From positions 59,302,951-59,366,950 of the forward strand of contig NC_053138.1 of the NCBI RefSeq assembly GCF_016808335.1: 64,000 bases of DNA, given 5' to 3'. The position numbers were made by a program, and so were the translations under genes. The notes under the pieces were generated by a model. The model saw nothing but the letters and a program-made list of their open reading frames with translations. It was not told where the DNA came from and did not search any database. Positions 12,301-22,541 of this stretch are shown in pieces (positions within the stretch are counted from its first letter, which is position 1; each line of letters opens with the position of its first letter). The DNA comes from Panicum virgatum (lineage: Eukaryota; Streptophyta; Magnoliopsida; Poales; Poaceae).

Positions 12301-13266
12301 TCAGTATTGCAGGAACATGGTTTTGTAGTTCTGTTCTGAAACGTTTTCTTAATAGAGTACTAGAAGTAGTTTCTACCATGTGCTTTCTTCCTTGGGACAG
12401 AATGGATCTGACCAGCTGTTACCCAAACTCCAGGTGAAATGAAAGAATCTGACTGGTTCCAGATGAGCTTCCCCAAGGCAGAAGTGCTCATCCTCAACTT
12501 TGCCTCAAGTGTTTACTACCTCCCCCCTTTCATCGCAACGATGCAGAACCTGAAAGCCTTGGTTCTGATCAACTACGGCACCACCAGCGCAACCCTTGAC
12601 AACCTATCTGCCTTCACGACACTCAGCGGCCTGAGGAGCCTTTGGTTGGAGAAGATCACACTCCCACCACTGCCAAAGACCACTATCCCGCTGAAGAACT
12701 TGCGCAAGATCTCCCTCGTCCTCTGCGAGCTGAGCAACAGTCTAAGAGGATCGACGATGGATCTCTCCATGACCTTTCCTCGCCTGTCCAACCTCACAAT
12801 TGACCACTGCATAGATCTGAAGGAGCTGCCATCAAGTATCTGTCAGATCAGCTCCCTCGAGACCATCTCCATCTCAAACTGTCATGACCTCACGGAGCTG
12901 CCATATGAGCTAGGCAAATTGCATTGCCTGAGCATTCTTCGGGTCTATGCCTGCCCGGCATTGTGGCGGCTCCCACCGTCAGTGTGTAGCTTGAAGAGGC
13001 TGAAGTACCTTGACATATCTCAGTGCATCAACCTGACAGACCTCCCAGAGGAGCTTGGTCACCTGACAAACCTAGAGAAGATTGACATGCGGGAATGCTC
13101 ACGGCTAAGGAGCCTCCCGAGGTCGTCGTCCTCCCTCAAGTCCCTCGGTCACGTCGTCTGCGACGAGGAGACGGCGTTGCTGTGGAGAGAGGCCGAGCAG
13201 GTAATCCCTGACCTCCGGGTGCAGGTGGCAGAGGAGTGTTATAACCTGGACTGGCTTGTAGACTGA
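9400..13266 (+). CDS. ADR1: ADR1-class helper NLR (RPW8-NB-ARC-LRR)
   Basis: Intracellular helper NLR; ADR1-family members act downstream of sensor NLRs and EDS1-type complexes in immunity. The model is four exons, 9400-10192, 11024-11774, 11869-12080 and 12434-13266, all GT-AG and in phase, giving 862 aa. Residues 1 to about 150 form an RPW8-like helical domain, followed by an Ala/Pro/Lys-rich linker. The P-loop GMGGSGKTT is at 244-252, then VILDDVW (kinase 2), KTLVVSRF (RNBS-B) and GLPLALKVIG. A QHD motif at 532-534 replaces MHD, as is usual in RPW8-type NLRs. C-terminal LRRs repeat ELPSSI and LTELPYELG-type units. The start is the first ATG after a CGGCGGCGGCC leader. Exon 1 is much more GC-rich than the rest, as in many grass genes. 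Monocots are reported to lack NRG1, which favours ADR1. No break was seen. Confidence 0.93.
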
Positions 13267-13834
13267 TGTCACGTTCGGGATGCTTTGGGCTTCCAAACTG
13301 ACCATGTACATATGATGTTTATATGTTGCCCTGTCTAGTGCAGGAAGAGTAACAATCCAAAATGGCAAATTTTGACATAGTCAGTGTTCATGCACCGACT
13401 CAGTTTTGAGAATGGCAAAATTGTAAATTTCTCTAGAGACAGAGTTTGAACTCGTCCCAAAACAGAAATGCACTCAGGAACAAGCTTTCTCTTGGCACAA
13501 AACAAAGTTATATACAACTGTCATACACCTTTTCAGTTTCAACAAACAGAGACCAAGAAATGGTTCTCAAAATGAACCTGAAAAGCTATCACACGGTTAT
13601 ACCTGGGCTAGATTGTTGCACAGCATACATACTATACTACACAATAGACAGCGGTAGCAGCAGTACAATAGGAATCAACGGTCTGAAGCAGAAATGGCGA
13701 CAAACCGATCACTGGGCCATAGCTTTAGCTTACGAGCAAATCACTTCACAAGCTCGAGCTGAAACTGAGCCGCAACCCGACAGATTGATTTATGGAAGGC
13801 TGCAAATACGGTTTCCACCCAAGCATGGACATGG
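13267..13834. other. convergent intergenic region between NLR and SnRK2 genes
   Basis: About 570 bp between the stop codons of the two convergent genes. It must hold both 3' UTRs. No separate gene or clear element is seen. Confidence 0.6.
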
Positions 13835-16200
13835 TTACAGGGCAACCACTACCTCCCCACTGCTCTCGATGTCCATGTCCAGGTCCTCGTCTGAATCTAG
13901 ATCCTCCATGTTTTCCTCCACGTCAAGGCCGTCAGACAACAACTGGGCCGCTGTGCGGGTTCCAGCAGGTGGTATTGTTGCCTCTGCCAGTATCTGCATG
14001 ATGCCGTTCATGTTCTGCATCGGCTGATCCGGCTCCTCATAGCTCACTGTGTCATCATCCATGATGTCAATAGGGAGGTTCTTCAGGAACCAAGGATGGC
14101 TTTTTATCTGAGGTATGGTGATCCTCTGCAAAGACCACATATATTATAGGAACCTCACATCTGAATAATCAAGTGACACAGCAAAAAGGAAAATATTCAA
14201 CAACTCACAAGGTTTGGTTCGACGACAAAAATCCTTGATAAAAGATCTCGGCATTCTGGAGATATATGGACATAGTCTGGAACAGCGTACTGAGCCCCCA
14301 TTATTCTCTGCAAATTGACATCAGCATTTAGCTGACTGGATACAACTGCAGCCAGTGGAACTGCCAAGGTTGGCCAAAAATACCTCAATTGTCTTTCTGA
14401 AATTCTTAGGATCTTCTGGATCCTCGAAAGGATACCCGCCGACCAGCATCACATAGAGGGTCACCCCGCATGACCAGACATCCGAAATCTCCATGCAATG
14501 ACAAATTATTAGCAATTGAGCATTTGAGTTAATGCACTGTATAAAAAGAGTTGCTCCACAACACCAGACACTATTGTTTTTTTTAAGCAAAGACCAGATA
14601 CTATTTATGCCATCAAAAGATCGATAACGACTTTACAGCACGAAGACTGACTCCTATTGTCGAGCAAAAGGCATAAGTTGGCAGTGGCTGGTAGCAGCAT
14701 ACTCCCTCCGTCCCTAAATAACTGTCGTTCTCGCTTCTCGAGAAATGACTTTGATTAATTTTATATAAAAAAATATTAATATTTATGATACATAATTAAT
14801 ATCATTAGATAGATTTTTTTTCATCTAGTTTTTTAATAAATTTATTTGGAGATACAAATATTACACATATTTTCTACAAATCAAGTCAAACTTAAAGCGA
14901 TGTATCGTGTCAGAGGGAGTATGTCAGAGGGCAACTTAAAGCACCAAGGGGGTGGAATGGATAATACCTTGCCATTGTATCGATTCTTCATTAGAACTTC
15001 AGGAGCAATGTATGCTGGAGTTCCCACAGTGGATTTCGGTTGTGAATGCAGAAGAGATGACTGTAAAAAAATTCAGAAAACAGCATGACAGTAAATCAGG
15101 TAAATGAAGTACAAGTAGTCTTGTTTTTTAATAGTTACCAAACCACTACATTACAGCAATGATCAATTGATCATGTCGTGTTGCATGATGTATGTATATC
15201 CAGAATATCACAGCAATCAGACACCATACCAGTAACCATAGTACAGTAAATTTGGCGCAAGTAATACCTTGGAATAACCAAAGTCGCATATCTTAAGCCG
15301 GGGCGCGGTGCTTCCGTCCAGCAGAGTGTTCTCCAGCTTCAAATCACGGTGGCATATTTGCTTGACAATACCAAGAGAAAAATCATGTAAATAGGACAAT
15401 TTAGCCATACACAGAACAGGAACTGCAACAGAAGGGATCGGATAACAAGGAAAGGTTTACCATGGAGTGGCAGTAGCTAACCCCAGAAATCAGCTGCTGG
15501 AAGAAGAACCGAGCCTGAACACACACAGGAAGGTTTACCAGAGTCAGCCATCGGCAACACAGTCTACGGGGCATGCAACAATTAACAGGACAGTTTTTTT
15601 TTTTGAGAAACAGGACAGGTTTTAGAAGGCGAGGGGATGGATCGATGAGATGGGGCGAGCGAGACCTCGTCCTCTCTGAACCGGCCGGCATTGCAGATGC
15701 GCGTGAAGAGCTCCCCGCCGGAGGCGTACTCCATGACGATGGCGAGGTGAGTCGGCGTCAGGATGACCTGGGGAAGAAAAGAGTGTCTTTTTTTTACTGA
15801 CATCGGAAGAAGAGCAGAAGAGAGGCGGCGATCGCCATCGTCGGTCACCTCTTTGAACTGGATGATGTTGGGGTGGCGCAGCGTCCGGTGGTTGATGATC
15901 TCCCGCTGCACGTTCTCGTCAATCTGCAAAGAGAAAAGGAAAAAAAAATAGAACACACAGCTCGGCGTACGGACGAGAAAGGCGGCTTTGGAGGAGGTAG
16001 CGGTAGCAGGGCACCTTCTGGCCGCGCTCGATGTACTTGACGGCGACGAGGGCGCCGGTGGCGCGGCAGCGCATGAGGCACGCGACGCCGAAGTTGCCGG
16101 ACCCGATGTCCCGCACGTGCTCGTACCGGTCCCCGTCGTGCATTATCGGCATCTCCATCGGCAGCAGCGGCGCCGCCGCCGCCGCCGTCCCGTCGTCCAT
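13835..16200 (-). CDS. SnRK2: subclass III SnRK2 protein kinase (SAPK8/9/10 type)
   Basis: ABA/osmotic-stress-activated Ser/Thr kinase. Nine exons read from 16200 down: 16015-16200, 15849-15923, 15666-15767, 15461-15514, 15268-15360, 14968-15060, 14384-14488, 14209-14307 and 13835-14125. All begin in phase 0 and are GT-AG, giving 365 aa, normal for SnRK2. Visible motifs are the Gly loop GSGNFGVA (33-40), K55, HRDLKLEN with D145, DFG at 165-167, the activation segment with HSQPKS serines S176 and S180, TPAYIAPE, and the C-terminal acidic ABA box ([17 protein letters not shown]). The C-terminal acidic domain and [10 protein letters not shown] start place it in the ABA-responsive subclass III. 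Details such as STAPRL and [12 protein letters not shown] look most like rice SAPK10, from memory. Oddities are cysteines at 41 and 45 in LMRCR, and an ending in VVVAL. Convergent with the NLR gene. Confidence 0.94.
14702..14919. mobile_element. Stowaway MITE in a SnRK2 intron
   Basis: The ends CTCCCTCCG and the reverse complement of CTCCCTCTG are flanked by TA on both sides (14700-14701, 14920-14921), the Tc1/Mariner-type Stowaway signature. The 218-bp AT-rich interior lies in the intron between exons 6 and 7 of the kinase gene and touches no splice site. Confidence 0.85.
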
Positions 16201-16700
16201 CGCCCACCTCCCCCTGCAACGCCGGCGGCGGCCAAGAAACAGAAACGTCCCCCGGCCCGCTACCTCCTCCCGGCTCCCGTTGATCGAGCAGCCAACCCTC
16301 CACGGCCTAGCTCTCGCTTTTTCCCCCCTCTTTTTTTTTCTGCTATTTTTTCGCATTTTTAATCGCTGGGTTTTCTTTTCTTATATGGTAAAGACTTTAC
16401 AACAGCCGGCCGTATTTTCGGCCTCCCACACGGCCGGCTGCATCTACCGGCGCGGCCAGCGGGCCCATGCACTTCTAACCCCGCAGGCGCACGCATCATT
16501 AGTAACGTTGATTTTTCATTCAAAACATCGAATTGCGCGCCCGTTCATTTCCCTGCCCTCCCTTTCTCTCTCCCTCTCTCTCTCGTGGGTTCATTTCTTC
16601 TCCTCATCTTCTCTCTCTAGGGTTCCTCTCTCTCTTCCGTGGGGGACATTTTGATCACCCGAATCCGCTCATCTGGGGATCTCACGAGAGCACTCCTGGG
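16201..16700. promoter_or_regulatory. upstream region of the SnRK2 gene, with GGCCGGC hairpin
   Basis: Holds the SnRK2 leader and proximal promoter (minus strand). A perfect 11-bp inverted repeat, CAGCCGGCCGT at 16403-16413 with its complement at 16430-16440, forms a short GC hairpin. Beyond about 16550 the sequence is CT-rich and reads as the leader of the next gene on the plus strand. A bidirectional promoter is possible but not shown. Confidence 0.45.
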
Positions 16701-16904
16701 GGATCGAAGCACAAATCTATCCAGGTAGGTGTTCTCTCCTTTTTCGCACGCCGATTTGATGGATTTTACTCCCCCTCACCGCTCGAGCGTGCAGCGATTT
16801 TTTTGATTTTCTCTGATTTCCTTCGTGGTTGTATTTTGGTGGAGGTTATCATCAAGGTCATTTTGGAATCGAGAGGCCGCAGGAAGTGCAGGTGAGTTCA
16901 TGCC

Positions 16905-17374
16905 CCCCTCCCCCCAAATCCATGCCTCTCCTCACTCCTAGTCCAAGCACATCTGCGTTTGATTTCTGCGATTTTGATTTCCTGAGGTTTTTGTGCGAGC
17001 GGAGGTTATCCTAATCCATTTGTTTTGTTTTGTTTGGTGGAGCTAACCAGCGAGCATATCTGCGGGATCCAAGCGCAAATCATCAGGGGGTTCGTCAGAA
17101 ATCCCAGACCCGAATCAGGTGAGCAGCTCACTTGGATCCCCCCTCCCCCCAAATCCATGCCTCTCCTCACTCCTAGTCCAAGCACATCCGCGTTTGATTT
17201 CTGCGATTTTGATTTCCTGAGGTTTTTGTGCGAGCTGAGGTTATCCTAATCCATTTGTTTTGTTTTGTTTGGTGGAGCTCACCAGCGAGCATATCTGCGG
17301 GATCCAAGCGCAAATCATCAGGGGGTTCGTCAGAAATCCCAGACCCGAATCAGGTGAGCAGCTCACTTGGATCT
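16905..17374 (+). repeat. 235-bp tandem duplication in a 5' leader
   Basis: Two nearly identical 235-bp units are in tandem (marker AAATCCATGC at 16916 and 17151). Each ends in CCGAATCAG followed by GTGAGCAG, which looks like a splice donor. The duplicated stretch therefore looks like an untranslated exon plus intron of the ULP1-like gene beginning downstream. Confidence 0.85.
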
Positions 17375-18093
17375 CCCCCTGATTGGATGCCTCAGTCCAA
17401 ACCCAACCGAAATTGATGCATGTGTGTGTGATTTTTCTAGCCCCGCATGATCCAAGGCCCCACATGTGCTCTGTGTATGTGCTTCATGCATCCGTAGCAT
17501 CTATAGGCTAATTTGTGTGTATGTGCTCTGAGATTGTTTTAGGTGGCGATTTTGTGTTTTTTGTGCTGGCCCTTTTTTATTTTTTTGGCAATCTAGTTAG
17601 TCTGAACATGTGTTTATCCAGGTAATTATATCTGAACATGTATAGTTATTAGTCTTTTTCCCCCCTATCTGAACTAGGCTGCACATTGCCCTGCACCACA
17701 AATCTGAACATGTCTAGACATTTTAGCTAACTAAACCTAAAAATGCTTAGTTTCAGACATTAAAATCTTAACATGTCTTCAGTTTTTTTTCTGAAGATGC
17801 AGTATATATGCATGGTTACTTGTCTGAATTTTTTTTTGCCTTTTTCTAAGCGCACACCTGTCCTGTTATGCATCAAGTAAAGAGTGCTAGACCGCACATT
17901 GCTCTGCTATGGATCAGTTTTTAAATGAAACTAGACACTACATGTGTTTTTTAGACATTGGCTTGCACACACCACCACCACCAGCACCATTACTCACTTA
18001 TTCATTTGTTAACACCACCACCAGCACCAGTACTTACCCCTTTTATTTTGTGTAATGCGCAGCTTTTTCTCTCTGAAACACACTCCAATTACA

Positions 18094-21000
18094 ATGCCAA
18101 GAGCGGAGAAGCAGCGACATGCCCGTGCGACATCATCCAATGCAGTATGCCCCCCTCCCCTCCCCCACGTTATTTCACGCAATAGCCCCAAGTCACAGTT
18201 AGGCAATAATTTCTTTTCAGCACAGCAAATTCATGCATCTCGTCAGGCATTTTTTCTGAATTTCATTTGTACTTTTTATTATAATATGTGTGCAGAACCT
18301 TAGGAACAGGGCATCCCCTGCTAGACTTATCAAGCTATATAGATACATTTCTGAGGATCAGCGCGAGATGATTGCTAATGTCAAATTTGATGGCTTGTTG
18401 AAGATTGCGTGCACCACAATGCCAGTGGACTTCGCCAATTGGCTGATGTCGGAGTGCTTTGATCCGGAATCATCAGAACTAGTTCTCCCCGGGAGGGGTA
18501 GGATTTTAGTGACACCAAAGGCTGTGGCTAATATCCTAAACTTGCTAGACAAAGGTGACGAGGTCAAATATGAGTTGGATGTGGATGCAATCAACTTCAT
18601 CTACAGCAAGTATGGAATTATCCAAGGGCAAGCACCTAGGATTAAAGAAATAATGGAAAGGATCAAACAAAACAAGCGCGCAGATGAGGATTTTCTGAGA
18701 TCATAGATGATGATTGCAGTGTCAACCTTTTTGTGCCCGCCCACTGGTTTGGGAATAAGCCCCAGATGTTATCCAGCACTTCTTGACCTTACACGCGTGA
18801 ACAAGCTGAACTGGTGTCAATTTGTTGTTGACCAGCTCAAGGAGGCAGCCAGAAAAATGAACAAGCAAAATTCTGTGAGGGGTTGCATCTTACTACTTGT
18901 TGTAAGTCCTCATCCCTTTTTTTATGCACTGTCATTTTACTATCTGCATCTTATCTTTTTTTCTGCCTTCGACATCTTGTTGTAAGTTCTTTACTTTCTT
19001 GCATCTTACACCTTTTTTCAGATCCTGTACGTAGATTCATTAGATGTTGGTAATGTGCAAATCCCTACAACCAAGCTCAGGATTGCAGCATGGTCAAGGA
19101 AACTTTTGGACCAGGTAATCAAGCTCGATACAAACCGTGATGGATCATTTGGCAAGCTAAAGGTAATGGGCTAATGCACATTATTCACTGCAGTAAAGTT
19201 AGGTTCTGTAAATGGCCTCACTAACCTTTTTGCATTTTTTTCTCCAGCTAAAATTATCAGGGAGTTCGGTGGCCCAAGTTTCATTTTTCCAGATGGATGA
19301 TGTAAACAGATTTGTAGCATTAAAGGCGCCCCCCACACGGCTACTGAGGTGTGTTTGTGCTCTGTTAAAGTAATTTAGGCCCTCCCCTCATGCAGTTTTA
19401 TAGCATGTATTGAGCAAATCAGTATACACGCACCGGATTCACTTTTTAATGTCTTGCAGAAGAAGAGAAAAATCGCCAATGCTGTGAGTAAAGTTCTGAC
19501 TGGGGTATCAGAGTTGCTTGGCACCTTCATACAAGATATGGCTGATGCTGAAGAGACTCCCAAGCCAGAATTGAGAAGATCAAAGCGTAGTAAAACTGCA
19601 CAAGAATCTGAAAATGATGGCGAAGAAGACATAGACGAAGACCCAGATTATGATGATGGAGAGGAGTGGATTAGCAGCAGCGAGGATGGTTCTGATGAGG
19701 ATTTTGAGAGTGAAGACAATCAAGATGAAGAAGGGGAAGATGAACAAGAACAAGGCGAGAAAGAAGAAGAAGAAGAAGAAGAAGAAGAAGAAGAAGAAGA
19801 AGAAGAAGAAGAAGGGGAAGATGAACAAGAACAAGGCGAGAAAGAAGAAGAAGAAGAAGAAGAAGAAGAAGAAGAAGAAGAAGAAGAAGAAGAAGAAGAA
19901 AAAGAAGAAGAAGAAGACCTTGTCCCCATTAGTAGACGGTTAAAAAGGATGCAATCAGCCACAAGCCAAGCAGGCAGGGTGCAAACAGCAACAGCTACTG
20001 ACAGCTCTGTTGGCATTCCTACACTTCAACCAATGGGTAGCACAGGCAGTCTGATCAGCAGGCGTTCCAGATTAATACTGCCAGACAAGCTGACTAATGG
20101 AGTGGATGGGATTAATATGGTTGGTGCAACAGATCAAGGTTGCAGTTCTAGGGACCAAAAACATAGTAACAAAGCTACTTCATCGAAGGCGGTTGTTGGT
20201 GATGTCAAAGGGAGTTCATGGGATTTCCCCGCCCCCGATTGTGATATTATGAAGTTCATTGTAGATCTCACACCACCTCAGAAAGTATCCAACACACAAG
20301 GCCTTGATCCTATAGGTAATGAGTTCATTTTTTCAGCTTTTTTTGCTGCTACTGCATTCATTTTTTTAATGCATCAGGAACCAAGTTCATCAAACCCCCA
20401 GCGTGTGTCTAATCATTTCTTTCTGTCTCTCTCTCTCTCTCAGCAGACCCCGGATCTGCGTGGACATTGGATGGGCTGGATGATGATGTGTATGAAATTC
20501 TGGAAGCACGGGCTATTCAGATCAATGAGCAAGCAAAGGCCAAGCATAGGGATGTAAAAGTTGCAGGAACAACTCAAATTATCGGGTCAACATCTTATGC
20601 TGCACAAGAGGTTCCAAGAGAAGATTCTAGCAATAGCAATTATTCAGGAGCAGCAGTCAAAGTTGCAGTAACACCGCTACCTCTTGGGACAACTTCTTAT
20701 GCAGCAGCACCAGCAAAACATGCAGACCCCACCAGCTGCAACATATCAAGAGCAACAGCAAAAGTTGCAGGAACATTGCAAGCTGTCATGACAAGCTCCA
20801 CCGGGACACCATCTTTTTCTACGCCGGAGGCGCCAAGAGCAGATTCAAGCAGCAGCAAGCATTCAGGAGTAGCGGCAAAAGTTGCAGCAACACCCTCTTA
20901 TGCAGCAGCACTAGCAAAAGATGCAGATCCCACCAGCAGCAAGATATCAAGAGCAACAGCAAAAGGTGCAGGAACACCACAAGACGTCGGGACAAGCTCT

Positions 21001-22261
21001 CACACAGCAGCACAGGCACCACAAGCTGTTGGAGATCTTTCCATCACACCAGAGTATGCACCTCCACCAAGAAGAGAGCACAAGCTGCCTGCTGCACTAC
21101 AGTCCCCTTATCTTAATGGTGCAAGGAAGGTTTCATTCAGCTGCAGTAGAGCCGTGACGAAGACTTATAACGCAGTCTGTATGTTCTCAGGAAGGTCAAC
21201 GAGGTCCAAGAACAGGAAGTATGTATATCATGCCTGCCACTTAGTTTTAAATTATCATCTAGCATTTTTGCATGCTTAAATTATAAATTGTGTTTGTTTT
21301 TACTATATTTTTGCTTCTTTGCAGTGTAGTCATAATCAACTATTTGTCCAACTATGCTACACTGGGACATTTAGTTGATTCAGTTAAACCAGGGAGAAAG
21401 CTAACCAACACTATCGCAGAGATTGGCATTCATGTAATTAATGGCAAGAAGAAAAAGGGTGCAACCAGATGGGTCATGCCGCTATACATTACGGTGAGTT
21501 TCCTCTCTTTTTTGGGTCCAATAACAATATTTTTGCTTTTCCTCTTTTTTTCATGGATTGGACATCTTCTCATATAACCGAACCAAATGACAGACATTCC
21601 TGCAAAGTCAACAAATTTACGCCAGCGCGGTCAAACATGCATTCACAAAAAGTAAAAACAATCTAAACCACCGGCAATTGGTATGGTGCAAAGCAAACCC
21701 CCCCACCCCCCTCTGTGTTCTACCATTGTAAGTTCCCTTTTATCCAAAATTATCTTATCATTTTTTGTGACATGCATTACACAGGTATTGTTCCCTGTGT
21801 TGCAAAGGCTTGTCCCGAGCGATATACATTCAGGGCACTACTTCCTAATTGTTCTGAACCTTCAGAACAACAGGTTTGAAGTCCTCGACTCTATGAGAAC
21901 ACTGGAGAATGAAGCGCTGTCACAGTGCTGCAACACAATCACCAGCGGAATCAAACAGTTATGGAAAATCTACTATGCTCAGACAACCGAGCAAATAGAG
22001 AACTATGAAACTGTTCAAATTCCAGTTCCAAAACAAACAAACAAGTAAGCAAAAAAAAATTGTGTGCTTTTCAATGTATGCAATCAGATGCACAACACAG
22101 GACACACTAAATTCTTATTTTTTATGATTTTTTCTACATTTTGCAGCCATGACTGTGGGTTCCACATGTTGATGCATGCTCAACATTGGGATGGACGTTT
22201 GGTGTGTGAGCTTCATGGAAATGACATTCCTAACATACGGAAGATCCTGGCGCATACATGA
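18094..22261 (+). pseudogene. ULP1-type (C48) protease-like transposon gene, broken
   Basis: Encodes a plant-mobile-domain-like N-terminal part, a low-complexity middle and a C-terminal ULP1 cysteine-protease domain, a pattern known from MULE-borne ULP-like genes. Inferred exons: 18094-18144, 18296-18901, 19022-19162, 19248-about 19352, about 19460-20315, 20444-21218, 21325-21493, 21594-21727, 21785-22044 and 22147-22261. Catalytic-type residues are visible: His in SGHYF, Asp in FEVLDSM, Cys in DCGFHML. A TAG at 18704-18706 interrupts FLRS / MMIAVSTFLCPP in the same frame. A frame change is also needed around the C-runs at 21697-21713. The middle contains a nuclear-signal-like KKRK and a long Glu tract. 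The gene faces the FAR1-like gene. It is probably a decayed transposon gene; the exon joins near 19350 are uncertain. Confidence 0.7.
19730..19917 (+). repeat. GAA-rich repeat encoding poly-Glu tract
   Basis: A GAAGAA microsatellite with two copies of a longer unit, GGGGAAGATGAACAAGAACA at about 19733 and 19814, encodes GEDEQEQGEK followed by glutamates. Low complexity also makes open frames in the other phases; these are artefacts. Confidence 0.95.
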
Positions 22262-22541
22262 CTCAGCTATGAAGAAAATGACGTAGACTGGGAGAGCATC
22301 TTAAATGCAGAATAGGTATGATTTCTCATTTTTCTCACACAAGCAAATTAGCATAACCCACAAAGCATCTCAAGTGTATTCATGGAGCAATTTAGTAACT
22401 AAATTAGAAAGTTCCACCATCTTAAGCAAATCACATTGCCACACAAGCATCTCAAGTGTATTTGAGAAGCATTTTCCTATGGCGTAAAAGCATTTTTTTG
22501 AGGTGCATACTATTCAATATAGCCTCACACACACACCCTAA

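Noticed and set aside
16905..17374. Repeated 235-bp block as a CRISPR-like or satellite array
   Set aside because: Only two copies, in a leader with splice-like signals; no short repeats and spacers. No CRISPR is expected in a plant nucleus.
19580..20016. Poly-Phe, poly-Lys and poly-Ser frames over the GAA repeat
   Set aside because: Other phases of a trinucleotide repeat inside the ULP1-like gene.
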